Both the position numbers and the translations under genes were made by a program. Below are positions 44,486-53,706 of a stretch of DNA of 59,473 nt, piece by piece (position 1 is the stretch's first letter; the number at the start of each line of letters is the position of its first letter). Below the pieces are notes generated by a model. That model had not been told where the DNA came from and did no database searches. It worked only from the letters and a program-made list of their open reading frames with translations. This DNA is from Bacillus sp. AFS029637 (GTDB lineage Bacteria > Bacillota > Bacilli > Bacillales > Bacillaceae_G): positions 64,072 to 123,544 of the forward strand of contig NZ_NUPZ01000037.1 in assembly GCF_002584985.1 (NCBI RefSeq), in the 5' to 3' direction.

Positions 44486-45160
44486 TGGTATCAACAAAAT
44501 CCCGAAACTAATAACAACAAAACTCATTATTTGCTGTATGGATAGACCAAATAGAACCGCATTTTGTTCACTAATGAACGACATCATAATATGCGCAATT
44601 CCCTCAAAAATCAAAAAAACACTTATATTTTTTCCATTTCCTAACCTTTCATTTTTGACCCATAACAAGCCCATTATACAAAGGGCGAGGATGATCTCGT
44701 ATATGAAAATAGGCTGATACAAAAACTTAGATTCATATATTTTCATTCCCCACGGTAGTGTCGTTTGTACACCTACTTCTCGATGGAATAGAAAATAAAA
44801 GATAATACCCATACAAAATCCAAAAGGCAATGCATCGAATAAAACACGAAGCGAAAATTGATCCTTTTTACTTTTCCAAATAATATATATACTCGCAATT
44901 ACGCATCCAACTATAATATGTTGCATACTTCCTACAGCTAATATTGCTTGCAATGGTGATCCAAAAGCCCATACTGGATTTAAAATTGCCGGTGCAAATT
45001 TCCATACAAATACGATGATAAGGAAAGCATTTGTTACTGCATCCATCATTTTTTCATATGATACAGTTTGGTGTATCATCTTTTGTTTCATAAACATAAA
45101 TCCAATTAGACTTCCAATTATAAGAGATATGGGTTGTAACCTTACGATCCACTCCATCAC
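44477..45160 (-). CDS. Lgt-like membrane protein, probably non-catalytic
   Basis: A 227-aa protein with about seven membrane helices, similar in plan to prolipoprotein diacylglyceryl transferase: DALPFG, LPWGMKI and QPIFIYE correspond to Lgt DxxxPxxxL, LPWG and HPTxLYE. The Lgt signature GRxGNFxNxE is replaced by GIIFYFLFHRE, removing the conserved Arg and Asn. It is therefore unlikely to transfer lipid. Last gene of the BlaI-M56-thioredoxin operon, 14 bases after the thioredoxin gene. A partner role for the redox protein is inference. Confidence 0.7.
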   Translation of the reverse strand: MMEWIVRLQPISLIIGSLIGFMFMKQKMIHQTVSYEKMMDAVTNAFLIIVFVWKFAPAILNPVWAFGSPLQAILAVGSMQHIIVGCVIASIYIIWKSKKDQFSLRVLFDALPFGFCMGIIFYFLFHREVGVQTTLPWGMKIYESKFLYQPIFIYEIILALCIMGLLWVKNERLGNGKNISVFLIFEGIAHIMMSFISEQNAVLFGLSIQQIMSFVVISFGILLIPKK

Positions 45161-45174
45161 TACGTAATCCCCTC

Positions 45175-45729
45175 TTACTTCTCAATTAATTTCTTAAATT
45201 TCTCTTCTAATTGATCTGGAGGTAATACACCTCGTACATGGTCTACTATAATACCATCTTTATCAACAAAAAATGTCGTTGGTAAAGAAAATACTTTATA
45301 GTCTAATCCAGCTACTCCATCCATATCTAATAAAACAGGAAACTCAAATCCATGGCGATCGGCAAATGCGCTTGCTTCTTGTACTGGGTCACTTACAGTT
45401 GCATTTACTGCAAAGATTTCAATATCCTTTTTATATTTGTCATAAAAATGAACTAAGTCCGGCGCTTCCATTTCACACGGCCCACACCATGACGCCCAGA
45501 AATTAATAACATATGGTTTTCCCTTTGCATCGTTTAACGAATACAGCTTTCCGTCTAGTCCCTTTAATGTTATATTTGGCGCTTTGAAGCCTACTTGTGG
45601 TAATATTTCTTTCTCTTGTAATTCTGCTTGTTTCGCTTTTCTTTCCTTCTCTTCTTTCTTTGAATTATAAAAGTTGACTCCCGCCCAAACGAGCGCTCCT
45701 ACTAGTATAATAGCAATTAACTTCTTCAC
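45175..45729 (-). CDS. Membrane-anchored thiol-disulfide oxidoreductase (TlpA/ResA-like)
   Basis: A 184-aa protein. One N-terminal membrane anchor (residues 4-20), charged coil (25-42), then a TlpA/AhpC-TSA-type thioredoxin fold with the active site WCGPC (C82, C85) and cis-Pro loop SLPTTFFVDKDG near 151. The catalytic domain faces outside the cell. ResA-like proteins reduce disulfides of exported apoproteins; the substrate here is unknown. Preceded by a putative second BlaI operator (45749-45763), so it may be transcribed separately from blaI-M56. Confidence 0.85.
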   Translation of the reverse strand: MKKLIAIILVGALVWAGVNFYNSKKEEKERKAKQAELQEKEILPQVGFKAPNITLKGLDGKLYSLNDAKGKPYVINFWASWCGPCEMEAPDLVHFYDKYKKDIEIFAVNATVSDPVQEASAFADRHGFEFPVLLDMDGVAGLDYKVFSLPTTFFVDKDGIIVDHVRGVLPPDQLEEKFKKLIEK

Positions 45730-45748
45730 TTTTCTTCCCCCTAATCAC

Positions 45749-45763
45749 ACTACACGAAGTAGT
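45749..45763. promoter_or_regulatory. Second BlaI-type operator inside the operon
   Basis: ACTAC-N5-GTAGT, in the extended dyad ACACTAC-N5-GTAGTGT (45747-45765), 20 bases before the thioredoxin start codon. Same half-sites and spacing as the operator in front of the blaI-like gene. Confidence 0.65.
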
Positions 45764-45784
45764 GTTAATTCTTAAAAAAAGAGG

Positions 45785-46597
45785 CTATATGCACTCTCCG
45801 ACAATAAGTACAATCGACATACAGAATAAACATACTGTTACATATACCGAATTCGTATGTAACGGTATATTAAGCTTAACAACTTTTTCATTTAACACTT
45901 GCTCAATTCGCAAATTGATTGCTGTTTTTGCAAATGAAGCTGTAACACATTGATTTTCCACTTTCTTTATTTTCATTAATTTTAATAATGCACTACCTAA
46001 CTCGAATGAAGATTTCATTTTTTGCATCGCATATTTATCTGCAGCTAACTCTTGGTACGCCTCATATCGCTGTAGTAGTCCTTTTAATATCGGAATATAT
46101 ATCATTCCCTCTGCTAACAACGTAAAGCAAAATAATTTTAGCGGATCCCGATTGATTTGATGATATTCTTCATGGAATACAATCGCATCAATTTCTTCCT
46201 CTGAAAACATTTGAAGTATCCCTTCCGACAGAACAACTTTCGGACGAAGTATTCCAATTGTAAATGCTGCTACTTTCGTAGTCGGCAATATATATATTTG
46301 TTTTCCTTTTCTAATGAAAGGAAAAAGTACTTTTTGAAATTTTTTACTATAGAAAAATTGCCCCCAAAGTCTTTTGCACACGATCAGTACAGTAAGTAAT
46401 AACAATCCAGCTATTATAATACGAATGAGCGATAATTCTTTCATATGCTTTTCTAACTGAAACAAGCAAAATTTCGAAAGAAAGAACGCCTTATTTTGAA
46501 AAAGAAATGGATATGTAACGTAATAGACTAACATGCTGAAAAAGAGAGTACTTACAATTACTGCTAACAATACGATTTTACGCATTTGCCATTTCAT
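45785..46597 (-). CDS. M56-family membrane metalloprotease (BlaR1-like without sensor domain)
   Basis: A 270-aa protein. Membrane helices near residues 7-29, 56-75 and 248-268, and the zinc-protease motif H142-E-E-Y-H146. In BlaR1/MecR1 such a domain cleaves the repressor when an extracellular penicillin-binding domain is acylated; here the protein ends at the last helix and has no sensor domain, so the inducing signal is not a beta-lactam bound by this chain. One base separates it from the repressor gene. GAGGA lies 8 bases upstream of the ATG. Confidence 0.85.
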   Translation of the reverse strand: MKWQMRKIVLLAVIVSTLFFSMLVYYVTYPFLFQNKAFFLSKFCLFQLEKHMKELSLIRIIIAGLLLLTVLIVCKRLWGQFFYSKKFQKVLFPFIRKGKQIYILPTTKVAAFTIGILRPKVVLSEGILQMFSEEEIDAIVFHEEYHQINRDPLKLFCFTLLAEGMIYIPILKGLLQRYEAYQELAADKYAMQKMKSSFELGSALLKLMKIKKVENQCVTASFAKTAINLRIEQVLNEKVVKLNIPLHTNSVYVTVCLFCMSIVLIVGECI

Positions 46598-46598
46598 T

Positions 46599-47015
46599 TT
46601 ATCGATCCTCTTTTTTTAATTGATTCAATTTGTCTTCTAATTTTTTGATTAAAGTCGGATCAGCCTGCTCTAACTCATCTAGCATATGAGTTACAACTAA
46701 ATCTCCAAATTCCCCCATTAATTCCTGTGTCATTTTCTTCGTTTGATTGGATAAGAATTCTTCTTTTGTTTGTACTGCACGATATATGCCACTTCTTTTC
46801 ACAGTCTGTTTTTCTAAGTGGAATTTCTCTACTAACCTGTTCATAACTGTCATAACAGTATTAAAGTTCACAGGTGATTCTTCACTCAATTTCTGCTGCA
46901 CTTCTTTAATAGTAATATCCTCAGTAGACCAAACAATCTCCATAATTTTCGCTTCAAGCGGCCCAAAGAAGTGATTTAACCCTTGCTCATTTAACTTATA
47001 GTTTTGAGTAAACAT
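46599..47015 (-). CDS. BlaI/MecI/CopY-family transcriptional repressor
   Basis: A 138-aa winged-helix protein: recognition region ITIKEVQQKLSEESPVNFNTVMTVMNRL (only the start is quoted in function terms; residues about 34-61) and a C-terminal dimerisation helix bundle (95-138). This is the usual BlaI size. It sits directly downstream of a dyad ACTAC-N5-GTAGT and upstream of an M56 protease that could cleave it, so self-repression relieved by proteolysis is the likely mechanism. Confidence 0.88.
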   Translation of the reverse strand: MFTQNYKLNEQGLNHFFGPLEAKIMEIVWSTEDITIKEVQQKLSEESPVNFNTVMTVMNRLVEKFHLEKQTVKRSGIYRAVQTKEEFLSNQTKKMTQELMGEFGDLVVTHMLDELEQADPTLIKKLEDKLNQLKKEDR

Positions 47016-47032
47016 AGCATGGCTCCTTCCAC

Positions 47033-47047
47033 ACTACAGATTGTAGT
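47033..47047. promoter_or_regulatory. BlaI-type operator before the repressor gene
   Basis: ACTAC-N5-GTAGT, within ACTACAGATTGTAGTA, close to the known BlaI/MecI operator core (TACTACA / TGTAGTA). It lies 18-32 bases upstream of the ATG of the repressor gene. Confidence 0.75.
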
Positions 47048-47122
47048 ATAAATTAAATGAAAGGTCAAACTCGAATCATATAAACGAATATCCACTCATT
47101 ATAACTCTGCACTCCATTCTAT

Positions 47123-47521
47123 TCATTGTAAACCTAACTTTTCTCCAAACGTCTCAAAGAGATAATACTCTAATATTTGTACACTAAACGGCTCATTACG
47201 TCCAAGTGCAAATAACTCCTTATCTTTCGCTACGATAGTATCTAACGGAATTACTACATTATCCACTATTTTTGTAATTTCAATTATATTACTTTCTACG
47301 TTTACTTCTGTTTTAAATTCAATATTTTCTAATACTATATGTGAGCGTCTTCCAGATGCAAAAAAGGTAAAGTTAGGATTTTTAAAAATGCCAATTTCAC
47401 TCTCTAACGGATATAAATATCGAAAAATGATATCTCTGTGTCCATCTTTTATTATTTTTTCATCTTTTTCATCATCTAAATATTCTTTTACCTTCGCTGC
47501 AAACTCAAATCGAAAATCCAC
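47123..47521 (-). CDS. Hypothetical protein, 132 aa (possibly DUF3942)
   Basis: A soluble protein beginning MDFRFEFAAKVKEYLDDEKD if started at GTG 47521, which follows AGGGAG by 9 bases; an upstream GTG at 47539 has no site. A helical N-terminus leads to a central beta-rich part (NFTFFASGRRSHIVLENIEF) and a helical end. It may belong to the B. cereus-group DUF3942 family, recalled with low certainty. No signal peptide or membrane segment. Monocistronic with unclear flanks. Confidence 0.6.
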   Translation of the reverse strand: MDFRFEFAAKVKEYLDDEKDEKIIKDGHRDIIFRYLYPLESEIGIFKNPNFTFFASGRRSHIVLENIEFKTEVNVESNIIEITKIVDNVVIPLDTIVAKDKELFALGRNEPFSVQILEYYLFETFGEKLGLQ

Positions 47522-47632
47522 TCTTTCACGCTCCCTCACTTTATTTCATATTAAATAAATATATTTAAATAATTTTACCATATTGTAATACAAGTTCCCA
47601 TTAAAAGTAAAAAACATTTTGTAAAATCATTA

Positions 47633-47834
47633 CTATTTCCTCTTAGTTATATATATACACTCTACATTTAATGATTCTTCGTAATATTTAGCTAGATGAT
47701 TTCCATATTTTACAACGATACGTATCTCATATTATTTATCAACCAATTGTTTCTAATTCCTCAATATGTAAAAAATAGCGTTCTCTTACTATTTCTATAT
47801 AATTTCTCTCCACTCCTTCCACATCATCATTCAT
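47633..47834 (-). pseudogene. Small hypothetical gene apparently split by a frameshift
   Basis: The minus strand from ATG 47834 codes for MNDDVEGVERNYIEIVRERY, then FLHIEELETIG and a stop. About 10 bases on, another frame continues with YEIRIVVKYGNHLAKYYEES and ends NVECIYITKRK at TAG 47633. Both halves look coding and would join into a protein of about 65 aa if a one-base shift is corrected. No strong ribosome binding site before the ATG. Function unknown; could be coincidence. Confidence 0.35.
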
Positions 47835-47903
47835 TTATGGAAGGAATGTAACTCTCTTCTATCGAATTTTTATATAACAAAAATGATTAGGTGGTGCTTT
47901 ACT

Positions 47904-48602
47904 ATGAAATTAGCTGTCATTGGTGGCGGTGATTTACAAGATTCCAATCACTCGCCTATTAATGAACGACTTATAGAATTAACGGATAAACCGTACCCAA
48001 AAGTATTATTTATTCCTACAGCTAGCCATGATGATGAAAGCTATATAAAATTATTTTTAGACACCTTTGAAAAACAATTACATTGTGACGTACAAATTTT
48101 ACGTACTATAACTGATACACCTTCTAAATATGAAATAGACGAAATGATTCATTCAGCTGATCTCATTTACCTCGGTGGCGGGAATTATATTCACATGCTT
48201 ACACAGTGGAAAGAATATGAATTAAATGAAAAGTTACTATCGGCTTTGCGACGCGGAACACTTATTGCGGGATATAGCGCTGGTGCTATGTGTTGGTTCA
48301 CATCTAGTATCCGATCGGATTACGAGGGTTCTGGCTATATCGAGAGTAACGGATGGGGTATCGTGAACAAACGATTTTGCCCGCATTATAACCAACTAAA
48401 CAGAATGAACGCCTTTCATTCCTTTTTACAAAATCACCAAGGTAATATAGAAGGGATTGCATTAGAGGATAATTGTGCTTTATATATTACAGAAGAATCC
48501 TTTGAGATTATCGGTGAACCTGAAAAAGCGTGGGAGTTTTATATGAGTGATAAAAAACTCATTAGACAACATTTTGATATAACTTTAAAAAGCTATTTAT
48601 AA
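47904..48602 (+). CDS. Peptidase S51 (PepE/YgaJ-like)
   Basis: A 232-aa cytoplasmic serine peptidase of the dipeptidase E/cyanophycinase group. The nucleophile elbow GYSAGAM places Ser125. LIYLGGGNYIHML (residues 87-99) is the typical glycine-rich loop. Such enzymes split Asp-X dipeptides. ATG 47904 is chosen for the TAGGTGGTG site upstream. Monocistronic; followed by a terminator at 48689-48733. Confidence 0.85.
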   Translation: MKLAVIGGGDLQDSNHSPINERLIELTDKPYPKVLFIPTASHDDESYIKLFLDTFEKQLHCDVQILRTITDTPSKYEIDEMIHSADLIYLGGGNYIHMLTQWKEYELNEKLLSALRRGTLIAGYSAGAMCWFTSSIRSDYEGSGYIESNGWGIVNKRFCPHYNQLNRMNAFHSFLQNHQGNIEGIALEDNCALYITEESFEIIGEPEKAWEFYMSDKKLIRQHFDITLKSYL

Positions 48603-48918
48603 AGTCTTGCCTTGGTCAATAGATTTACCATCTAGTTGCAGTGTTCCGAAAAAAATGAAGTAAAAAAATAAATAAAAACAAAATAAAAAAACAACTCCAA
48701 AATCAACTTTTATTGTATATTTTGGAGTTGTTTACGTTTACAATTACATGGTATAGATGATTTCGTGCTTTTTCTTTTGATTTTCTATAGCCTTCGCCTT
48801 AATAAAAGATTTATTTCCACGTTCCTACGCATACTTAAAAGTAGAAGATTTCTTTCAAATTGTGTTAAACTTTTGTGAGATACTATTCAATATACATTAA
48901 TAAAGGTGAGGGTACCCA
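48603..48918. other. Intergenic region before zwf
   Basis: Holds the pepE terminator and a very A-rich stretch (48660-48690). A -10-like TACTAT lies near 48881, but no convincing -35 at standard spacing, so the zwf promoter was not assigned. No gene seen. Confidence 0.5.
48689..48733. terminator. Terminator after the peptidase gene
   Basis: A 15-bp perfect stem aaacaactccaaaat / attttggagttgttt with a 15-base loop. Confidence 0.75.
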
Positions 48919-50424
48919 GTGAATAATAACAACAATACATATTGCACTATGGTTATATTTGGAGCAACAGGAGATTTAGCGAAGAGAAAATTATTCCCTT
49001 CTATATATAGCCTATATAAAAAAGGGCAGCTCTCTAAAAATTTTGCTGTTGTTGGTGTAGCGAGACGTGAATGGAGCGACGATATATTTCGTGCAAATGT
49101 ATTAACCTCTATTCAAGAGTCAGAAATTGAACCGGGGAATGATTTAGATGAATTTTTAACTCATTTCCGTTACTTAGCGTTTGATGTAACGAATACTGCT
49201 TCATACCAAGATTTGAATGCATTAATTACTAACCTTGAAGAACAATTCAATATTCCAGGAAACAGAATGTTTTATATGGCGATGGCTCCTGAATTCTTTG
49301 GAACAATTGCTTCTTACTTGAAATCAGAGGGCGTGACAAACTCAAGTGGCTGGAATCGATTGATTATCGAAAAACCTTTTGGACATGACTTGCCATCCGC
49401 ACAAAAATTAAATGAAGAACTTCGTCACGCATTTGCGGAAAATGAAATTTATCGCATTGACCATTATCTAGGAAAAGAAATGGTTCAAAACATTGGCGTT
49501 ATTCGTTTTGCAAACGCAATATTTGAATCATTGTGGAATAATAGATACATCTCTAATATTCAAATTACATCCAGTGAATCTTTAGGTGTAGAGGATCGCG
49601 GAGGGTACTATGACAATTCAGGTGCCTTAAGAGATATGATACAAAACCATATGTTACAAATGGTTGCTTTACTGGCAATGGAACCGCCAATTCGTTTAAC
49701 AACTGAAGAAATCCGAAGCGAAAAAATTAAAGCATTACGTGCACTTCGACCAATAGCAGTAGAAGAAGTGGATCAATATTTTGTACGAAGTCAGTATGGT
49801 CCTGGAACAATCAAAGGAAAAGAAGTTCCTGGGTACAGAAGCGAAAATAAAGTGGATCCAAACTCAAGAACAGAAACATTTGTGGCGGGTAAATTATTAA
49901 TAGACAATTTCCGCTGGGCTGGTGTGCCGATCTACATTCGTACAGGTAAACGCATGCAAGAGAAATCAACAAAAATCGTTATTCAGTTTAAAGAATTGCC
50001 AATGAATTTATATTCTAAATCAGAAAACAGCGTTCATCCAAATCTGCTTATTATTCATATTCAGCCGGATGAAGGAATTTCTCTTGTTTTAAATGGTAAG
50101 AAAATCGGTACTTCTGAAAAGACGAAACCATTTAAACTTGATTACTGCAATGACTGCGTAGACGGAGTAAATACACCAGAAGCTTATGAGAAACTGATAT
50201 ATGATGCAATTCAAGGCGATGCAACAAACTTTACTCACTGGGATGAAGTAGCGTTATCATGGAAATTTGTTGATGTTATTTCTAAAGCATGGAAACAGGA
50301 TGTATCAACCGATTTACTTACTTATGAATCAGGATCAATGGGACCTCAAGCTTCAGATGATTTGCTTGCAGAAAACGGCTTCCATTGGTGGCCAATTTCA
50401 GATGATAGTGACTACTCAATCTAA
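48919..50424 (+). CDS. zwf: Glucose-6-phosphate 1-dehydrogenase
   Basis: First step of the oxidative pentose-phosphate pathway: glucose-6-phosphate to 6-phosphogluconolactone, making NADPH. Length 501 aa. Nucleotide-binding GATGDLA at residues 15-21, the catalytic signature DHYLGKE near 179 and IEKPFGHD near 150. GTG start with AAAGGTGAGGG upstream. It faces gnd, which uses the product of the next step, across a shared terminator. Confidence 0.95.
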   Translation: MNNNNNTYCTMVIFGATGDLAKRKLFPSIYSLYKKGQLSKNFAVVGVARREWSDDIFRANVLTSIQESEIEPGNDLDEFLTHFRYLAFDVTNTASYQDLNALITNLEEQFNIPGNRMFYMAMAPEFFGTIASYLKSEGVTNSSGWNRLIIEKPFGHDLPSAQKLNEELRHAFAENEIYRIDHYLGKEMVQNIGVIRFANAIFESLWNNRYISNIQITSSESLGVEDRGGYYDNSGALRDMIQNHMLQMVALLAMEPPIRLTTEEIRSEKIKALRALRPIAVEEVDQYFVRSQYGPGTIKGKEVPGYRSENKVDPNSRTETFVAGKLLIDNFRWAGVPIYIRTGKRMQEKSTKIVIQFKELPMNLYSKSENSVHPNLLIIHIQPDEGISLVLNGKKIGTSEKTKPFKLDYCNDCVDGVNTPEAYEKLIYDAIQGDATNFTHWDEVALSWKFVDVISKAWKQDVSTDLLTYESGSMGPQASDDLLAENGFHWWPISDDSDYSI

Positions 50425-50517
50425 TCATAGCAAAGTCTTTTTATGGTCGCAGCTCCATTAAAACTAATGGGTACAGATGCAGCACCAGCGCGCAAGCTAT
50501 TTTTTCAATAAAATGAA

Positions 50518-50540
50518 ACTGCCCATTAATGCAGGATAAA
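50518..50540 (+). repeat. Dispersed repeat, partial copy C
   Basis: ACTGCCCATTAATGCAGGATAAA matches the 3' part of copy A at 30302-30324 at 21 of 23 positions. Confidence 0.55.
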
Positions 50541-50577
50541 AAAATGGACCAAGATTTCAATCTTGGTCCATTTTTTA
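50538..50577. terminator. Bidirectional terminator between zwf and gnd
   Basis: Stem of about 19 bp (aaaaaatggaccaagatt / aatcttggtccatttttt) with a 2-4 base loop. Confidence 0.9.
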
Positions 50578-50579
50578 TT

Positions 50580-51989
50580 TTATATCCATTTCGTATGGAA
50601 TGTACCTTCTTTATCTACTCGTTTATACGTATGCGCTCCAAAATAATCGCGCTGCGCCTGTAACAAGTTTGCAGGTAATGTTGCAGTACGATAGCTGTCA
50701 TAATAAGAAATCGCTGCTGAAAATGCAGGTACCGGAATACCTTGTTGTACAGCCAATGAGATAATTTGACGTAATCCGCCTTGGTATGACTCTACAATTT
50801 CTTTAAAGTATGGGTCAAGTAAAAGGTTCGGTAAGTCAGTGTTCTTCTCATAAGCTTCTTTAATGTTCTGTAAAAAGGCTGCACGAATAATACATCCGCC
50901 TCTCCACAGCATAGAAATGCTGCCAAAATCAAGGTTCCAGTCATATTCCTCAGAAGCTGCCTTTAATTGCGTGAATCCTTGCGCGTAAGAACAAATTTTA
51001 CTCATATATAAACCTTGGTGCACTGCTTCAATTAATTCTGCTTTTTCAATTCCAAGCGCTGGTTTATCTTTAGGGCCAGATAATAATTTGCTTGCATGCA
51101 CACGCTCTTCTTTTAAAGCAGAAATACAACGTGCGAATACAGATTCTGTGATAATCGGAAGAGAAATACCTAGATCAAGTGCACTTTGGCTTGTCCATTT
51201 CCCTGTGCCCTTTTGTCCCGCAGTATCAAGAATAACATCCACTAATGGCTTTCCAGTTTCTTCATCTTTCTTCGTGAAAATGTCTGCTGTAATCTCGATT
51301 AGATAACTGTTCAGTTCGCCCTTATTCCACTCAGCAAATATTTCATGAAACTCTTCTGCAGTCAAATCAAGTGTTTGTTTCAAGAAGAAATATGCTTCAC
51401 AAATTAATTGCATATCTCCATATTCAATACCGTTGTGAACCATCTTTACATAGTGGCCCGCTCCATTAGGTCCGATGTAAGAACAGCAAGGCTCGTCATT
51501 CACTTTTGCAGAGATATTTTCAAGCATATCCTTCACTTTTTCATATGCATCCTTCTGTCCGCCCGGCATAATAGACGGTCCCTTCAATGCACCCTCTTCT
51601 CCACCTGACACACCTGCTCCAATGAAATTGATTCCTTCTTCGGCAAGACGTTTGTTTCGGCGAATTGTATCGACAAAGTATGTATTACCGCCGTCAATTA
51701 AAATATCACCTTTATCAAGATAAGGAAGCAGAGAATCAATCGCCTTATCTGTAATTTCCCCTGCGTTAACCATTAACAAAATTTTTCTAGGTGATTCAAG
51801 TGAGTTAACAAACTCTTCAACCATATGAGTACCAACCATGTTTTTACCACGGTTTTCCTCAATAATTTCATTTACTTTTTCCTTTGAAATATCATATAGG
51901 GCAACAGAATACCCTTTACTTTCAAAGTTAAGTGCGAGGCTTTTTCCCATAACGCCCACACCAACTACTCCAATTTGTTGCTTTAGCAT
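50580..51989 (-). CDS. gnd: 6-phosphogluconate dehydrogenase, decarboxylating
   Basis: Oxidises 6-phosphogluconate to ribulose-5-phosphate and CO2. At 469 aa it matches the standard Gnd length. N-terminal Rossmann motif [13 protein letters not shown] near residue 10; substrate signature [17 protein letters not shown] near 127-143; catalytic K/N in [16 protein letters not shown] near 184. Shares direction with gntR, gntK and gntP, as gntZ does in B. subtilis, but a 337-bp gap suggests its own promoter. Confidence 0.94.
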   Translation of the reverse strand: MLKQQIGVVGVGVMGKSLALNFESKGYSVALYDISKEKVNEIIEENRGKNMVGTHMVEEFVNSLESPRKILLMVNAGEITDKAIDSLLPYLDKGDILIDGGNTYFVDTIRRNKRLAEEGINFIGAGVSGGEEGALKGPSIMPGGQKDAYEKVKDMLENISAKVNDEPCCSYIGPNGAGHYVKMVHNGIEYGDMQLICEAYFFLKQTLDLTAEEFHEIFAEWNKGELNSYLIEITADIFTKKDEETGKPLVDVILDTAGQKGTGKWTSQSALDLGISLPIITESVFARCISALKEERVHASKLLSGPKDKPALGIEKAELIEAVHQGLYMSKICSYAQGFTQLKAASEEYDWNLDFGSISMLWRGGCIIRAAFLQNIKEAYEKNTDLPNLLLDPYFKEIVESYQGGLRQIISLAVQQGIPVPAFSAAISYYDSYRTATLPANLLQAQRDYFGAHTYKRVDKEGTFHTKWI

Positions 51990-52326
51990 ATTTCATCGTT
52001 CCTTTCTATACATGTTACTCTGTCTATATTACAGTATATATACCTAAAGTAACAATTTAATCAAATAATCCGTCTTATTCATTTCATTTTTCTCCGCCAA
52101 GATGCGTACAAAATGTCATAGGAACACGGCACATCGATCGCCATCAAGTTAAAAAATAAAGAGAAACTTCCATCCTTATCAATTAGAGTGTACTTAATTG
52201 GGATACTTTTTCCTAAGGGAAAAGTATCCCATATGAATTGTCCCAAAAGTTTGATTGGAAAAAATTTCAGATGTAGCGGGTTATTTTTCGAATCGTTTCC
52301 GTACCCCTTTTACTGTCTAGAAAGGT
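51990..52326 (-). other. Intergenic region between gntP and gnd with a palindrome and open frame
   Basis: Contains a perfect 11-bp inverted repeat gggatactttt / aaaagtatccc (52200-52230), without a T-run. On the minus strand a frame of about 73 codons is open from just below gntP to TGA at 52079, ending VPCSYDILYASWRRKMK, with no good start. A motif AACTTGATGGCGATC (52145 region, minus) resembles one in the element at 56285-56435. Probably repeat or mobile-element debris. Confidence 0.4.
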
Positions 52327-53673
52327 CTATACAAATAAGCTTAGTAATAAAGTAAATCCTAATCCGGCTACGGAAATGATAGTCTCAAGCAAGGTCCATG
52401 TTGCAAATGTTTCTTTCATGCTTAAACCAAAGTACTCTTTGAACATCCAGAAACCCGCATCGTTCACGTGTGAAGCAATTAAACTACCAGCTCCTGTTGC
52501 AAGGACAACTAAAGCAAGGTTAACGTCAGAGTGACCTAACATCGGAATCACTAAACCGACAGTTGTTAATGAAGCAACCGTAGCAGACCCTAATGAAATA
52601 CGTAAGATGGCAGCTATAATCCATGCGAGCAAGATCGGTGATAATGAAGTTCCTTGGAATAGTTCGGCTACATAGTTACCAACGCCGCCATCAATTAATA
52701 CTTGTTTGAAGGCTCCGCCTCCGCCAATAATTAAGAGCATCATCCCAATATTTGAGATCGCTGTTGTACAAGATTCCATCACGTTTTTGATTGGAATATT
52801 TCTTGCCAATCCCATTGTATAGATCGCAACTAATAAGGATATCAACATGGCAGTATCCGCATTCCCAATAAACTGGATCGCTGCTAGTAAACCATTATCT
52901 TTAAATCCTATTGTTTTTTGCAGCAAAGTAATAATTGTAGCGATTGCCATTAAAATAACAGGCAGTAAAGCGGTAAAAACACTAATCCCAAAGCCAGGAG
53001 TTTCTTCAAGTTTAAATACTCTCTGCTCACCTAAAGATTTGATATTACCAGTTTTTGTGAATGCTTCAGGTACTAGTTTTTTTGCAATTTTAGTAAATAC
53101 AGGTCCAGCTAAAATGACCGTTGGAACCGCTATCATAAAACCATAAAGTAATACTTCGCCGATGTTTGCATGCAATTCACCAGCGATAGCAGTTGGTCCT
53201 GGGTGTGGCGGTAAAAATCCGTGTGTTACAGATAAAGCTGCTGCCATCGGAATACCGAGATATAAGATAGAAACTTTCAATTCTCTTGAAATAGCAAATA
53301 CAATCGGAATTAATAATACTAATCCTACTTCAAAAAATAATGCAATGCCGATAATAAATGAGGCAGTCACAACAGCCCATTGAATGTTCCTTTTACCAAA
53401 TTTGTTCACAAGGGTCATGGCAATGCGTTGTGCGCCCCCAGAATCTGAAAGCAACTTACCTAACATCGCACCAAGTCCAAAAACGAGTGCTAAATGACCA
53501 AGTGTTCCACCTAATCCTGCTTCAATGGTTTTAACAATTTTTTCTGGCGGCATTCCAAGTGCTAAGGCAACGCCGAACGATACAATAATTAATGAAATAA
53601 AGGTATTTAATTTAAAGCGCATTATCAGTAAAAGTAATGCTAAAATCCCAATTGCTACAATGACTAATGGCAT
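52327..53673 (-). CDS. gntP: Gluconate permease (GntP family)
   Basis: A 448-aa proton/gluconate symporter with 12-14 membrane helices; length typical of the GntP family. Conserved segments include GLGAMLGKLLSDSGGAQRIA near 66 and HGFLPPHPGPTAIA near 150. Lies in the gntR-gntK-gntP order known from B. subtilis. A 255-bp gap with repeats separates it from gntK. Confidence 0.92.
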   Translation of the reverse strand: MPLVIVAIGILALLLLIMRFKLNTFISLIIVSFGVALALGMPPEKIVKTIEAGLGGTLGHLALVFGLGAMLGKLLSDSGGAQRIAMTLVNKFGKRNIQWAVVTASFIIGIALFFEVGLVLLIPIVFAISRELKVSILYLGIPMAAALSVTHGFLPPHPGPTAIAGELHANIGEVLLYGFMIAVPTVILAGPVFTKIAKKLVPEAFTKTGNIKSLGEQRVFKLEETPGFGISVFTALLPVILMAIATIITLLQKTIGFKDNGLLAAIQFIGNADTAMLISLLVAIYTMGLARNIPIKNVMESCTTAISNIGMMLLIIGGGGAFKQVLIDGGVGNYVAELFQGTSLSPILLAWIIAAILRISLGSATVASLTTVGLVIPMLGHSDVNLALVVLATGAGSLIASHVNDAGFWMFKEYFGLSMKETFATWTLLETIISVAGLGFTLLLSLFV

Positions 53674-53706
53674 CGTAACTCCCCCTTAATATTAGCTGTA
53701 TTTGTG

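Noticed and set aside
50580-51989. Calling this gene gntZ rather than gnd
   Set aside because: Order fits gntRKPZ, but the 337-bp gap with repeats and the convergent zwf fit a housekeeping gnd; sequence alone does not decide.
52079-52310. An open minus-strand frame of about 73 codons as a gene
   Set aside because: No suitable start codon or ribosome binding site, and it contains a perfect palindrome typical of repeat DNA; reported only as intergenic content.
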